Source: JALZKA01 sp963717635
Lineage (GTDB): Bacteria > Actinomycetota > Thermoleophilia > Solirubrobacterales > 70-9
Length of the DNA: 64,000 bases
Assembly (NCBI GenBank): GCA_963717635.1
Contig: OY970347.1
Location: 1,674,001 to 1,738,000, forward strand
Reading direction: 5' to 3'
Part shown: positions 16,830 to 26,708 of the stretch, piece after piece
Position numbering within the stretch: position 1 is the stretch's first letter
How the letters are laid out: each line of letters starts with the position of its first letter
The notes under the pieces: generated by a model
Database searches by the model: none
Seen by the model: only the letters and a program-made list of their open reading frames with translations
Told to the model about the DNA's origin: nothing
Translations under genes and position numbers: made by a program

Positions 16830-17825
16830 ATGCCTTCGAGCGAGCGATCGACACCCGAACTGCGCGACCTGCGCGAAGCGTGGGAGATGCTCTGGGCCCA
16901 GGTCGGCTCGAACGAGCCGCAGGGCGTGGTCCCGGATCCGACCCCGCCCGAGGGCCCGGACCCCTACGGCAACCCCGATCCGGAATGGATCGGGATCGAT
17001 TGGCGAGGGCACCTGCGAACGGCGGACATCGATGGAGCCGCGGTCAACTACGCCGATCTGGGCACGGGCCCGTGCCTGTTGCTCGTCCACGGGCTTGCCG
17101 GTTGTTGGCAGAACTGGCTCGAGCAGCTTCCGCACTTCGCGCGCACGCATCGGGTGGTGGCGCTCGACCTACCGGGGTTCGGCCACTCGCCGATGCCCCC
17201 ATGGGAGATCTCGATTCCGGCCTATGGCCAGCTGATCCACGATTTCTGCGAGGTGATCGGGGTCGACGATGCGACGATCGTCGGCAACTCGCTGGGCGGG
17301 TTCGTCGCCGCCGAGGCGGTTGCCTTGAATCCGGCACGCTTCGAGCGCCTCGGACTGGTTTGCGCGGCCGGGATCTCCAGCGCCAGTCTGCGCCCGGAAC
17401 CCGCGGCGCTGGCCGGGCGCCTCGCCGTCGGACTCGCGCCGCTCGCTCTCAGCTACCAGGAGCAGGCCATTCGGCGCCCGAAGCTTCGTGACTCGGCGTT
17501 CCGGTCGGTCTACTACAAGCCCTCCGAGCTGCGACCGGAGCTGCTGTATGAGCAGTACTCGAACGGCAGCGGCAGGCCAGGCTTCCTGCCCGCTCTGACC
17601 ACGCTGATCGGCTACGACTTCTCGGAGCGGCTCGAGGCCGTGCAGATCGAAACGCTGATCGTCTGGGGCCGCAACGACCTGATCGTGCCGCCCGGCGACG
17701 CCATCGAGTACGGCCGTTTGCTCGCGAACTCCAGCACCGTGATCTTCGATCGCACCGGCCACGGCCCGCAGCTCGAGCGCCCGGTGCGCTTCAACCGGCT
17801 GCTGGAGACGTTCCTCGAGCGATAA
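16830..17825 (+). CDS. Alpha/beta hydrolase with Ser nucleophile
   Basis: A 331-residue hydrolase. An N-terminal extension of about 70 residues, rich in Pro, Asp and Glu, precedes the fold. Motifs: VHGLAGCWQNW (oxyanion), GNSLGGFVA (Ser nucleophile elbow), VWGRNDLIVP (acid) and DRTGHGPQLE (catalytic His). The GxSxGG elbow places it with esterases, lipases or C-C hydrolases, unlike the Asp-type hydrolase at 6270. It runs opposite to its neighbours on both sides. Substrate unknown. Confidence 0.88.
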   Translation: MPSSERSTPELRDLREAWEMLWAQVGSNEPQGVVPDPTPPEGPDPYGNPDPEWIGIDWRGHLRTADIDGAAVNYADLGTGPCLLLVHGLAGCWQNWLEQLPHFARTHRVVALDLPGFGHSPMPPWEISIPAYGQLIHDFCEVIGVDDATIVGNSLGGFVAAEAVALNPARFERLGLVCAAGISSASLRPEPAALAGRLAVGLAPLALSYQEQAIRRPKLRDSAFRSVYYKPSELRPELLYEQYSNGSGRPGFLPALTTLIGYDFSERLEAVQIETLIVWGRNDLIVPPGDAIEYGRLLANSSTVIFDRTGHGPQLERPVRFNRLLETFLER

Positions 17826-17839
17826 CGGTCAGTCCGTGG

Positions 17840-19195
17840 TCAGCGGATCGAGCGCCGGACCTCACAGCCGCGGGCCCGGTCCCGGCCGGCGCCGCCAACG
17901 CAGACGTCCCGGCCGGGGCCGCCGACCAGGATGTCGCGCCCGCCGCCGCCGATCAGCTTGTCGTTGCCCGCCCCGCCGCAGGCCCGATCGCGGGCGCCGC
18001 GCCCCTTGAGCCGATCCCTGTCTCCGAGCCCGGCGATTACGTCGCCCGCAGCGGTGCCTCTGAGGGCCTGGCGGCCGGGGCCGCCATGCAACGTCGCGAA
18101 CTGCTTCGCGCACCGCGGCGGCACGACCGCAACCCCGTACGGCTCCGAGAAGAGCTCGCTGGAGCCGGAGTTCACGGGAATGTCGTTCGACGAGAGCAGG
18201 CTCTGGGCGCCAGTCTCCGCGTCAACTTTGACGAGGGAGCCGTCCATGCCCCCGAACGCCGGCGGCGCAGAGCTCTGGACGACCAACAGGTCCCCGTCGA
18301 GCGTCGTGGCAAGCCCATCGGGAGAACTGAACATCATCGTGGCCGCGTTGACCGGCAGGTCGTTCGCGGAGACCTTTCGCTGCTTTCCGGTCGCCGGATC
18401 GACCCCCACGACGCCGCCTCCGGTGAAGTCGCCATCCAGCACGTACAGCGTCCCGTCGGGGCCGACGTCGATCGCCACCATGGTCGAGAGGTACTCGCTC
18501 GAGCCCGCGTTGACGGCCTGATCGTTGCTCGAGATCAGACGCTGCTTCCCCGTGCCCGGAGCGACACTGACCACCGTCTCGCCGGTGCCCACCACGAGCT
18601 GGCCGCTGCGCGTCAGAGCGACGCGCGGAACCGAACCGTCGAACAGCTCGCTGGTGCCGGCGTTCACCGGCTGATCGTTGCTCGAGAGCACCCGCTGGCG
18701 GCGCGTCTTCAGGTTAACGGCGATCAAGCCGCCCTCGCCGAACGCGTTGTAGTCACTGACCACCACGCCCGTCCCCGGGAGATACTGCACGCCCCAGGGA
18801 TCGAGGAACAGCTCTGCCACGCCGGCGTTCACCGCCAAGGTGTTGTTCGAGATGAGCCGCTGCTTGCCGGTCTTCGGATTGACGCCGACGACCCCCCCAT
18901 CGCTGACGTCTCCCGCGTCGTACTCCTCGGCGGCGAGCACAGTGCCATCCGGCATTACTGCTGCGTCGTAGGGGTCGTCGAGCAGTTCGCTGCTGCCGGC
19001 GTTCACCGGCTGGGAATTCGTCGACAAAGTGGTCTGCTTGCCGGTTGCGGGATCGACGAGGATCAGGCCCCCGTCGTTGTTCAGATCAATGTCGGCGACG
19101 ATGATGTCGCCGGGCTGCAGCGTGACTGCTCCCGCCTCAGCCGATCCCCCGACGAACGCCAAGGCCGCGACGACTCCGAGTCCGACGCCCCTCAT
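17840..19195 (-). CDS. Secreted six-repeat beta-propeller protein with RTX-like C-terminus
   Basis: A 451-residue predicted exported protein. The start is placed at ATG 19195, giving a clean signal peptide (MRGVGLGVVAALAFVGGSAEA). Six repeats follow, each with a core like KQRLISSNDQPVNAGSSELF followed by a strand-rich V-x-P-D-G-x-L/V-x-V segment, consistent with a six-bladed propeller. The last ~75 residues carry GGxGxDxLxGG-type nonapeptides (GGAGNDKLIGGGGRD, GGPGRDVCVGG), as in calcium-binding RTX modules. Two Cys in the tail may form a disulfide. Function unknown; extracellular binding or scaffold is a guess. Confidence 0.82.
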   Translation of the reverse strand: MRGVGLGVVAALAFVGGSAEAGAVTLQPGDIIVADIDLNNDGGLILVDPATGKQTTLSTNSQPVNAGSSELLDDPYDAAVMPDGTVLAAEEYDAGDVSDGGVVGVNPKTGKQRLISNNTLAVNAGVAELFLDPWGVQYLPGTGVVVSDYNAFGEGGLIAVNLKTRRQRVLSSNDQPVNAGTSELFDGSVPRVALTRSGQLVVGTGETVVSVAPGTGKQRLISSNDQAVNAGSSEYLSTMVAIDVGPDGTLYVLDGDFTGGGVVGVDPATGKQRKVSANDLPVNAATMMFSSPDGLATTLDGDLLVVQSSAPPAFGGMDGSLVKVDAETGAQSLLSSNDIPVNSGSSELFSEPYGVAVVPPRCAKQFATLHGGPGRQALRGTAAGDVIAGLGDRDRLKGRGARDRACGGAGNDKLIGGGGRDILVGGPGRDVCVGGAGRDRARGCEVRRSIR

Positions 19196-19235
19196 GTGAG
19201 CATCGTCCCCGAGGATCTGGTGCCTGTCAAGCGCG

Positions 19236-20933
<1,698 letters not shown>

Positions 20934-20983
20934 CGGACGGGGAAGTGTAGGGTCGCGACGAAGCGGGCCGAGGAGGGACCGCG

Positions 20984-21802
20984 CTAGTCGAGCCGCGGCG
21001 GCTCGATCTGGCGCCGCCTGACGCCGAGGACGTCCACCGGCCCGGGGCCGGCACCCAGCTCGCGCAGGCCGTGGCCAACCGCCTCGGCCGCGATCTCCCG
21101 CGCCCAGCGGGCCGCCTCGGGCAACTCCATTGCACGCGCGAGCAAGGCCGCCAGCGCCGACGAGTGCGTGCAGCCCGACCCGTGCGCCGCGTCGTTCGAG
21201 TAGCGCGGCCCCTCGATCCGGAGCGCTCCGTCGTCGTCGACCAGGACGTCCACCCCGTCCCCGGCGTGCCCGCCGGTCACGATCACCGCCCGCGGGCCGA
21301 GCCCGAGGATCGCCTGGCCGAGCTCCTCAGGGTCGACGTCCGCACCCGGCCGGCCGGTGAGCTCGCGCGCTTCGAGCAGGTTCGGGGTGACCACGGCCGC
21401 TCGCGGCAGGATCCGTTCGATCAGCGCCGCCTTGGCATTCGGGTCGAGCAGGGTGGCGCCGCTCTCCGCGACCATCACCGGGTCGACGACGACGGGCACC
21501 CCGCGGCGGAAGCCCTCGATCACGTCGAGCGCCTCGACCACCGCATCGATCGTGGCCTCGTCGCCGAGCATCCCGATCTTGACCGCGTCGACGCCGATGT
21601 CGCCTGCGACGGCGCGCACCTGCGCGACGATCATCTCCGGCGGCGTCGGGAGGATCGCGTCGACGCCCACGGTGTTCTGGGCGGTGAGCGCGGTGATCGC
21701 GGTCATGCCGTGCACGCCGCAGCGCGCGAACGCCTTCAGATCGGCCTGGATCCCGGCTCCACCGCCCGAGTCGGAGCCGGCGATCGCAAGCACGGCTGGC
21801 AC
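20984..21802 (-). CDS. thiD: Hydroxymethylpyrimidine/phosphomethylpyrimidine kinase
   Basis: A 272-residue ribokinase-fold kinase phosphorylating HMP and HMP-P in thiamine synthesis. Motifs: AIAGSDSGGGAGIQADLK at the N-terminus, VVDPVMVAESG, TPNLLEAREL and the anion-hole GSGCTHSSAL. The start is set to GTG 21802, five bases after GGAGG; it gives the usual MPAVLAIAG beginning, and a GTG at 21814 lacks a ribosome site. It follows dprA by 25 bp on the same strand. No thi box riboswitch is visible upstream, and no other thiamine gene is present. Confidence 0.94.
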   Translation of the reverse strand: MPAVLAIAGSDSGGGAGIQADLKAFARCGVHGMTAITALTAQNTVGVDAILPTPPEMIVAQVRAVAGDIGVDAVKIGMLGDEATIDAVVEALDVIEGFRRGVPVVVDPVMVAESGATLLDPNAKAALIERILPRAAVVTPNLLEARELTGRPGADVDPEELGQAILGLGPRAVIVTGGHAGDGVDVLVDDDGALRIEGPRYSNDAAHGSGCTHSSALAALLARAMELPEAARWAREIAAEAVGHGLRELGAGPGPVDVLGVRRRQIEPPRLD

Positions 21803-21827
21803 CCGGGCCTCCACGCTGGGAGCGTAG

Positions 21828-22724
21828 CTACGGGGGCACGCCGAGTGTGCTGCGGGCGTAGCGCCCGGCGGCGTCCACTTCCAGGTAGCCGAGCAGCTCC
21901 AGGCGCGCCAAAGCGACCGCGGTGTCGCGGCCGTCTCCTGCGACCTCCAGCGCGATCGCATCGCAGCTGATCGCCCCGCCCTCGACCGCGCGGAGTACGG
22001 GACCCAGCCGCTCGTCCAGCGCCGGGCCGACCCCGCGAACGCTCGTGATGCCGACCCCGAGCCCGAGGTCGAGCAGGTCCTGCACGTCGCGAATCACCTC
22101 CGCACCGTCCTTGATCAGGTCGTTGGGGAGCCCCGCGAGCGGCGAGGTGACGGCGCCGGGTACGGCCCCCACGGTGCGCCCGAGCTGCACCGCCTCATCG
22201 GCGGTGTGCCGGGTTCCGGAGCGAATCGCCCCCTCGGCGATCACGGTCACGCCCCCGAGCGCGGCCATGATCCGGTTTCGCGCCGGGAAGCACCACGGCT
22301 CCGGCTGGCGGCCGGGGGGCTGCTCGGCAATCACCGCGCCGCCGCTCCCCAGGATCCGCCGATGGAGGCCGGCCTTCGAGCGGGGGTAGGCGACGTCGGG
22401 GCCGTTGCCGAGGACGGCGATCGTCCGCCCGCCGGCCGCCAGTGCACCCTCGTGCGCGGCAGAGTCGCATCCCAGCGCCATTCCGCTGACCACGACCATG
22501 CCCGCCACCGCTGCCCCGTAGCCCAGCTCATGCGCCACCCCGCGGCCGTAGACGCCGGAGCGCCGTGAGCCGACGATCGTCACCGCGCGCTCGGGTTCGA
22601 TCCCGGTCACGAGCTCGCGCGCTCCGAGCCCGTAGATCACCGCCGGCGCGCGATCGTGCAACTCGCGCAGGCAGCCCGGGTAGGCGTCGTCGACCGTGCG
22701 CAGCTGCCAGTCCTCGGCGGTCAC
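21828..22724 (-). CDS. dprA: DNA-processing protein DprA
   Basis: A 298-residue RecA loader that handles incoming single-stranded DNA in natural transformation. The Rossmann-like core shows IVGSRRSGVYGR, VSGMALGCDSAAHEGAL and FPARNRIMAALGG. A C-terminal winged-helix segment (about residues 225-298) is present; the N-terminal SAM domain is absent, as in some family members. The GTG start overlaps the comM stop, so the pair is translationally coupled. The open frame continues upstream but lies inside comM and is not coding. Confidence 0.93.
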   Translation of the reverse strand: MTAEDWQLRTVDDAYPGCLRELHDRAPAVIYGLGARELVTGIEPERAVTIVGSRRSGVYGRGVAHELGYGAAVAGMVVVSGMALGCDSAAHEGALAAGGRTIAVLGNGPDVAYPRSKAGLHRRILGSGGAVIAEQPPGRQPEPWCFPARNRIMAALGGVTVIAEGAIRSGTRHTADEAVQLGRTVGAVPGAVTSPLAGLPNDLIKDGAEVIRDVQDLLDLGLGVGITSVRGVGPALDERLGPVLRAVEGGAISCDAIALEVAGDGRDTAVALARLELLGYLEVDAAGRYARSTLGVPP

Positions 22725-24223
22725 TCGGCACCTCGCCGGCGCAGGGTCAGCGCGGTTGCGATCTGGTCGGCACCGACCCGCTCGCAGCCCTGGAGGTCGG
22801 CGACCGTCCGCGCGACCCGCAGCACGCGGTCGTGCCCGCGGCCGCTGAGCCTCATCGTGCGGTGTCCGGTTGCCAACTCGGCCCGCGCCCGCGGCGTCAG
22901 CCTGGCGTGGCGGCGCGCGCCTGCGGGGTCGAGCTCGGCGTTGGGACAGCCCTGACGCAGGCGCGCAACCTCGCGTGCCGCGACGACCCGCGAGCGGACC
23001 TCCTCCGAGGGCTCGCCGGCGCTCCCGGAGAGCGCATCGGCCGACGGCTGCTCGACGCTGAGCGAGATGTCGATCCGGTCGGCCAGCGCCCCGCTGATCC
23101 GGCTGCGGTAGCGGCGCGCGGCGCCGGGAGCGCACCGGCAGGCAGGGTCGTCCTCGCCGTGCCCACAAGGGCAGGGGTTCGACGCGGCGACCAGCAGGAA
23201 GCGGCTTGGAAGGCTGACCGTGTGCCGGACCCGGGTGATCGTGACCGAGCCGTCTTCGAGCGGCTGGCGCAGTGCCTCCAGCGCCGAGCGTGAGAACTCG
23301 CCGAGCTCGTCCAGGAACAGGACCCCGCGGTGGGCCATCGTCACCTCGCCCGCTCGCGGCGGGCTGCCGCCGCCGACCAGCCCGGCGGGCGAGATCGTGT
23401 GGTGCGGGGCCCGGAACGGCCGCGCCGGCGCCTGCTCCGCCACCCGGCCGCAGGCGCTGGCGATCCGCATGACCTCGATCGCCTCGGGGTCAGACAACGG
23501 TGGCATGATCGAGGGCAGGCGCCGCGCGGCGAGGCTCTTGCCGGCGCCGGGCGGCCCCAGGATCAAGATGCCGTGGCCGCCGGCAGCCGCGACCTCAAGC
23601 GCCTCACGGAGGACCGGCTGGCCGCGGAGGTCGGCGAGATCCGCCGCGGCCACCGGTTCGGGCTGGCGCAACTCGGCGGGCGGCTGCGCTGGCTCGTCGT
23701 CTCCTCCCAGCCGCGTGAGGTCGGCCAGACGCTCGATCGGGACGATCCGCGGCGCCGCGGCGCGACCGAGCGCCCCCGGAAGGGCGGCCTCGTAGGCGCT
23801 CTCCGGTGCGACGACGACGCGGCGCAGGCCGGTGGCCGCCGCGCGCTCGGCCATGGCAAGGGCTCCCGGCACCGGCCGCAGCCGGCCGTCCAGCGCCAGC
23901 TCCGCCGCCAACGCGCAGTCCCGGAGGGCGTCCTTGGGAAGCTGCTCGCAGGCGGCGAGGAGCGCGGCGGCGATCGCCAGGTCGAACCCCGGTCCCGCCT
24001 TGCGCAGGTCCGCGGGCGCGAGGCTCGCGGTGATTCGCTGCTGGGGAAAGTCGAAGCCGGAGTTGGTGATCGCCGCTCGCACTCGCTCCCGCGACTCGCG
24101 AACGGCGGCATCCGGAAGGCCGACAACGGCGAACGCCGGTAGCCCCGAGGAGACGTCGACCTCGACCGAGACGTCGCGGGCCTCGACCCCGACCAGGGCG
24201 TAGGTGAGGACGCTGGCGAGCAC
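22721..24223 (-). CDS. comM: ComM/YifB family AAA+ helicase
   Basis: A 500-residue Mg-chelatase-like ATPase. The N-terminal ChlI domain begins MLASVLTYALVGVEARDVSVEVD with VVGLPDAAVRESRERVRAA. The AAA+ core has Walker A GPPGAGKS, Walker B FLDEL and the cysteine-bearing NPCPCGHG zinc-like loop. ComM drives branch migration during integration of transforming DNA and often sits next to dprA, as here. Together the pair hints at natural competence or at a general recombination role. Confidence 0.94.
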   Translation of the reverse strand: MLASVLTYALVGVEARDVSVEVDVSSGLPAFAVVGLPDAAVRESRERVRAAITNSGFDFPQQRITASLAPADLRKAGPGFDLAIAAALLAACEQLPKDALRDCALAAELALDGRLRPVPGALAMAERAAATGLRRVVVAPESAYEAALPGALGRAAAPRIVPIERLADLTRLGGDDEPAQPPAELRQPEPVAAADLADLRGQPVLREALEVAAAGGHGILILGPPGAGKSLAARRLPSIMPPLSDPEAIEVMRIASACGRVAEQAPARPFRAPHHTISPAGLVGGGSPPRAGEVTMAHRGVLFLDELGEFSRSALEALRQPLEDGSVTITRVRHTVSLPSRFLLVAASNPCPCGHGEDDPACRCAPGAARRYRSRISGALADRIDISLSVEQPSADALSGSAGEPSEEVRSRVVAAREVARLRQGCPNAELDPAGARRHARLTPRARAELATGHRTMRLSGRGHDRVLRVARTVADLQGCERVGADQIATALTLRRRGAE

Positions 24224-24270
24224 GGCGCCGAAGCTACGAACGAGGGCTCTACACGTGGCGCACTCCGTGC

Positions 24271-24282
24271 GACGAATTCGTC
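24271..24282. promoter_or_regulatory. 12-bp palindrome between comM and yraN
   Basis: GACGAATTCGTC is a perfect 12-bp palindrome in the 105-bp divergent intergenic region. Position suits an operator for either promoter. Such a short palindrome can be chance. Confidence 0.3.
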
Positions 24283-24328
24283 ACTCCTCGCGCGCCACGG
24301 GCGCGTCTCAGCGACCTAGCGTCGTCGC

Positions 24329-24715
24329 ATGACCGTGACCCGCCAGCGAATGGGCCGTCGTGCCGAGGGGATCGTCGCCCGCGAGCTCGAGCGCCGCGGC
24401 TGGCGGATCGTCGCCCGCAACACCCGCCCCGCGGAGGTGCGCGGCGAGCTCGATATCGTCGCCCTCGACGGGCTCGAGCTGGTGGTCGTCGAGGTCAAGG
24501 CGGGCCGCGTCGGCGCCTCGCAGGGCCCGGTCTCGCCGCTGGAGACGGTCGGACCCCGGAAGCAGCGGCGCCTGCGGGCGCTTGCCGCGGCGTGGGCACG
24601 CCAGCACCGGGCCGAGCTGCCGCGCGTTAGCGGACTGAGGATCGACGTCGTCGGCCTGCGCCTGGACGCCGCCGGGCGGGTCGCCGAGTGGCGGCACGTA
24701 CGATCCGCCTGTTGA
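24329..24715 (+). CDS. yraN: UPF0102/YraN family protein (endonuclease-like)
   Basis: A 128-residue protein of the YraN family, structurally related to Holliday junction resolvases and restriction endonucleases. The core GELDIVALDGLELVVVEVKAG carries the D-(x)n-E-x-K nuclease-like residues. The N-terminal MGRRAEGIVARELERRGWRIVARNTR is typical. Divergent from comM and convergent with rnhB, one base from the latter's stop. Exact activity is not established for the family. Confidence 0.9.
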   Translation: MTVTRQRMGRRAEGIVARELERRGWRIVARNTRPAEVRGELDIVALDGLELVVVEVKAGRVGASQGPVSPLETVGPRKQRRLRALAAAWARQHRAELPRVSGLRIDVVGLRLDAAGRVAEWRHVRSAC

Positions 24716-24716
24716 G

Positions 24717-25475
24717 CTACAGGGCCAGCTGCGTGTAGGCGATCGACTGGAACGATCGCCGGTGGAGGGCCGATGGCCCGCCTTCGATGATCGCATCGCG
24801 GTGCTCGGGCGTCGAGTAGCCCGCGTTCTCGGCGAACCCAAACCCCGGGTAAAGGGCGGCCGCCCGGCACATGAAGCGGTCGCGGGTGACCTTCGCGACG
24901 ACCGAAGCGGCAGCGATCGCGGCGCTGCGCGAGTCGCCCTCGATCACGGGCTGGTGCTCGAGCTCGCATCCGGGCAGCCGGAAGCCGTCCACGAGGCAGG
25001 CGGCGCCCGGTACGGCGACCCGCTCGAGGCTGCGCCGGAGCGCCGCGATGTTGGTCACGTGCAATCCGCGCGAATCGATCCCGCGAACGCAGCGCACTGT
25101 GACGGCGACGCGCGACGCGGCCCGCAACACCGCGGGATAAAGCTCCTCGCGCTCCTCCGGTGAGCGCTTCTTCGAGTCGTCGAGTTCGCCGAGTGCACGG
25201 CGGTCGCGCATCGTCAGCGAGCCATAATCGATGAGTACGGCCGCCGCGACGAGCGGCCCGGCCAGTGAGCCGCGCCCGGCCTCGTCGCAGCCGGCGACGA
25301 ACCTGGTTCCCTGCTCGCGATCGAACCGAAACAGCTTGGCCGCCTGCCGGCGGCGCCGCTTCAGCGCCTTAGAGGATGCCGACTTCCCTGGGAGGCCAGT
25401 ACGTGAAGAAGGCCCTGCCGATGATTGAGTCCTCGGGGACGGGTCCCCAGTATCGGCTGTCGTCGCTCGCTCCAC
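24717..25475 (-). CDS. rnhB: Ribonuclease HII
   Basis: Removes ribonucleotides from DNA. Catalytic motifs: CDEAGRGSLAGP (Asp-Glu), the Asp in LVDGFRLPG and EGDSRSAAIAAASVVAKVTRDR. The start is uncertain. GTG 25475 gives 252 residues but overlaps lepB by 107 bases with a low-complexity N-terminus. The family-like part begins at KRRRRQAAKLFRFDRE (about 25360), preceded in frame by a CTG and no ATG/GTG/TTG. Either a long overlap or a non-standard start is therefore required. Last gene of the ribosome-secretion cluster. Confidence 0.88.
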   Translation of the reverse strand: MERATTADTGDPSPRTQSSAGPSSRTGLPGKSASSKALKRRRRQAAKLFRFDREQGTRFVAGCDEAGRGSLAGPLVAAAVLIDYGSLTMRDRRALGELDDSKKRSPEEREELYPAVLRAASRVAVTVRCVRGIDSRGLHVTNIAALRRSLERVAVPGAACLVDGFRLPGCELEHQPVIEGDSRSAAIAAASVVAKVTRDRFMCRAAALYPGFGFAENAGYSTPEHRDAIIEGGPSALHRRSFQSIAYTQLAL

Positions 25476-25953
25476 GATTGTCGCCCATCATGAAGTAGTG
25501 ACCGGCCGGGATCTCGATTGGTTCCTGCAAATTGCAGTCGGGACCGCCGCCGCAGGGCTTGATGTACGGCTCGTCGGACTTCTTCTCGCCGTTGACGACC
25601 GGGTGCCCGTCCTCGACGTAGAGGGTGTCGCCTGGGCCGGCGACGACCCGCTTGATGAAGTTCTGCTCCGATTCGCCCGATGTGCCCTCAGGGCAGGGCT
25701 GGTCCGGCTTCCGGCTGACGCCGCACTCGCGGCCGTTGCCGTCGGCCCCAGCCGGCGGGTGGAAGACGACGACGTCGCCGATGCTCGGCGAGCCGCCCAG
25801 CGTGTAGCTCAGGCGGTTGACGAGCACCCGCTCTCCGGGCACCAGCGTCGGCTCCATCGAGGGCGACGGAATCTGGTAGGGCTTGACCAGGAACGCCTGG
25901 ATCCCGAGGGCGAGCCCGATCGCCATCGCGACGATCACGATCAGCTCGAGCAC
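25369..25953 (-). CDS. lepB: Signal peptidase I
   Basis: A 194-residue membrane protease that removes signal peptides outside the membrane. One N-terminal membrane helix (about residues 2-22) is followed by the catalytic Ser motif PSPSMEPTL, the Lys motif FIKRVVAGPGD and the family-end motif GDNRGASDDSRYWG. Two cysteines in KPCGGGPDCN could form a disulfide in an external loop. Start GTG 25953, 29 bp after the rplS stop; the two are probably co-transcribed. Confidence 0.94.
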   Translation of the reverse strand: MLELIVIVAMAIGLALGIQAFLVKPYQIPSPSMEPTLVPGERVLVNRLSYTLGGSPSIGDVVVFHPPAGADGNGRECGVSRKPDQPCPEGTSGESEQNFIKRVVAGPGDTLYVEDGHPVVNGEKKSDEPYIKPCGGGPDCNLQEPIEIPAGHYFMMGDNRGASDDSRYWGPVPEDSIIGRAFFTYWPPREVGIL

Positions 25954-25982
25954 CGCGCCGAGCGTGCTTGTGGGCTTCGGGA

Positions 25983-26612
25983 TCAGTTCTGTTCGCCTTC
26001 GGAGTCCGCGGGCTGATCATCAGCCGCGGGCTCCTCGGCGGGCTCAGCTTCCGCCGGTTCCTCTGCTGCTCCCTCTGCGGACTCCTCGGGCGCGGACTCC
26101 TCGGCAGGCGCCGGTTCCTCCGCGGGCACCTCGGCCTCCGCCGCGGCCGGTTCCTCCTCAGGCACTTCGGCCTCGGGGTTGACCTCGGGCACGGCCTCGT
26201 CGATCGTCCCGGCGGCGTCCTCGGCAACCGGCTCAGGCTCCTGGGCCAGGACGAGGTCGTCTTCGATCCCCCAGCGGCGCTCGGCCACCCGCGCGCGCTT
26301 GCCGACGCGGCCGCGCAGGTAGTAGAGCTTCGCCCGGCGCACGTCGCCTCGGGCGACGACCTCGAGCGTGTCGATCTTCGGTGAGTGCACGGGGAACATT
26401 CGCTCGACGCCAACGCCGAACGACTGCTTGCGAACGGTGAACGTCTCGCGGGAGCCCGATCCCTGGCGGGCGATGACGATGCCCTCAAACACCTGGGTGC
26501 GCTTGCGGGCGCCCTCGATCACCTGGAAATGCACGCGTACGCGGTCGCCGGCGCCAAACCGGGGAACGTTGCGCAGCTGGCGCTGCTCGATGCTCTCGAT
26601 GATCGTGCTCAT
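25983..26612 (-). CDS. rplS: Ribosomal protein L19 with a long acidic tail
   Basis: Residues 1-118 are a standard bL19 (MSTIIESIEQRQL start, RVRVHFQVIEG, VFEGIVIARQG, RRAKLYYLR). Normal L19 stops around there, but this protein continues about 90 residues in a low-complexity tail of Glu, Ala and Pro (PEEEPAAAEAEVPAEEPAP type), ending at residue 209. ATG 26612 is chosen because it matches the family start; the open frame extends upstream but is not conserved. A likely intrinsic terminator or attenuator (26657-26682) precedes it. Confidence 0.95.
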   Translation of the reverse strand: MSTIIESIEQRQLRNVPRFGAGDRVRVHFQVIEGARKRTQVFEGIVIARQGSGSRETFTVRKQSFGVGVERMFPVHSPKIDTLEVVARGDVRRAKLYYLRGRVGKRARVAERRWGIEDDLVLAQEPEPVAEDAAGTIDEAVPEVNPEAEVPEEEPAAAEAEVPAEEPAPAEESAPEESAEGAAEEPAEAEPAEEPAADDQPADSEGEQN

Positions 26613-26656
26613 GGGGCGTCGAAAAGGATCCGAAAAGCTTGGGAGAACGGGCGAAG

Positions 26657-26682
26657 AAAAAGCGCGCGCCAATGGCCCGCGC
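26657..26682 (-). terminator. Intrinsic terminator/attenuator between trmD and rplS
   Basis: On the minus strand an eight-pair stem with one G-G mismatch (GCGCG..GCC / GGC..CGCGC, loop AUU) is directly followed by five U residues. It lies in the 96-bp gap after trmD, so it could end the trmD transcript or serve as an attenuator in the rplS leader. Confidence 0.6.
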
Positions 26683-26708
26683 GGCCGGGCAATGGTAGCG
26701 AAGCGCTT

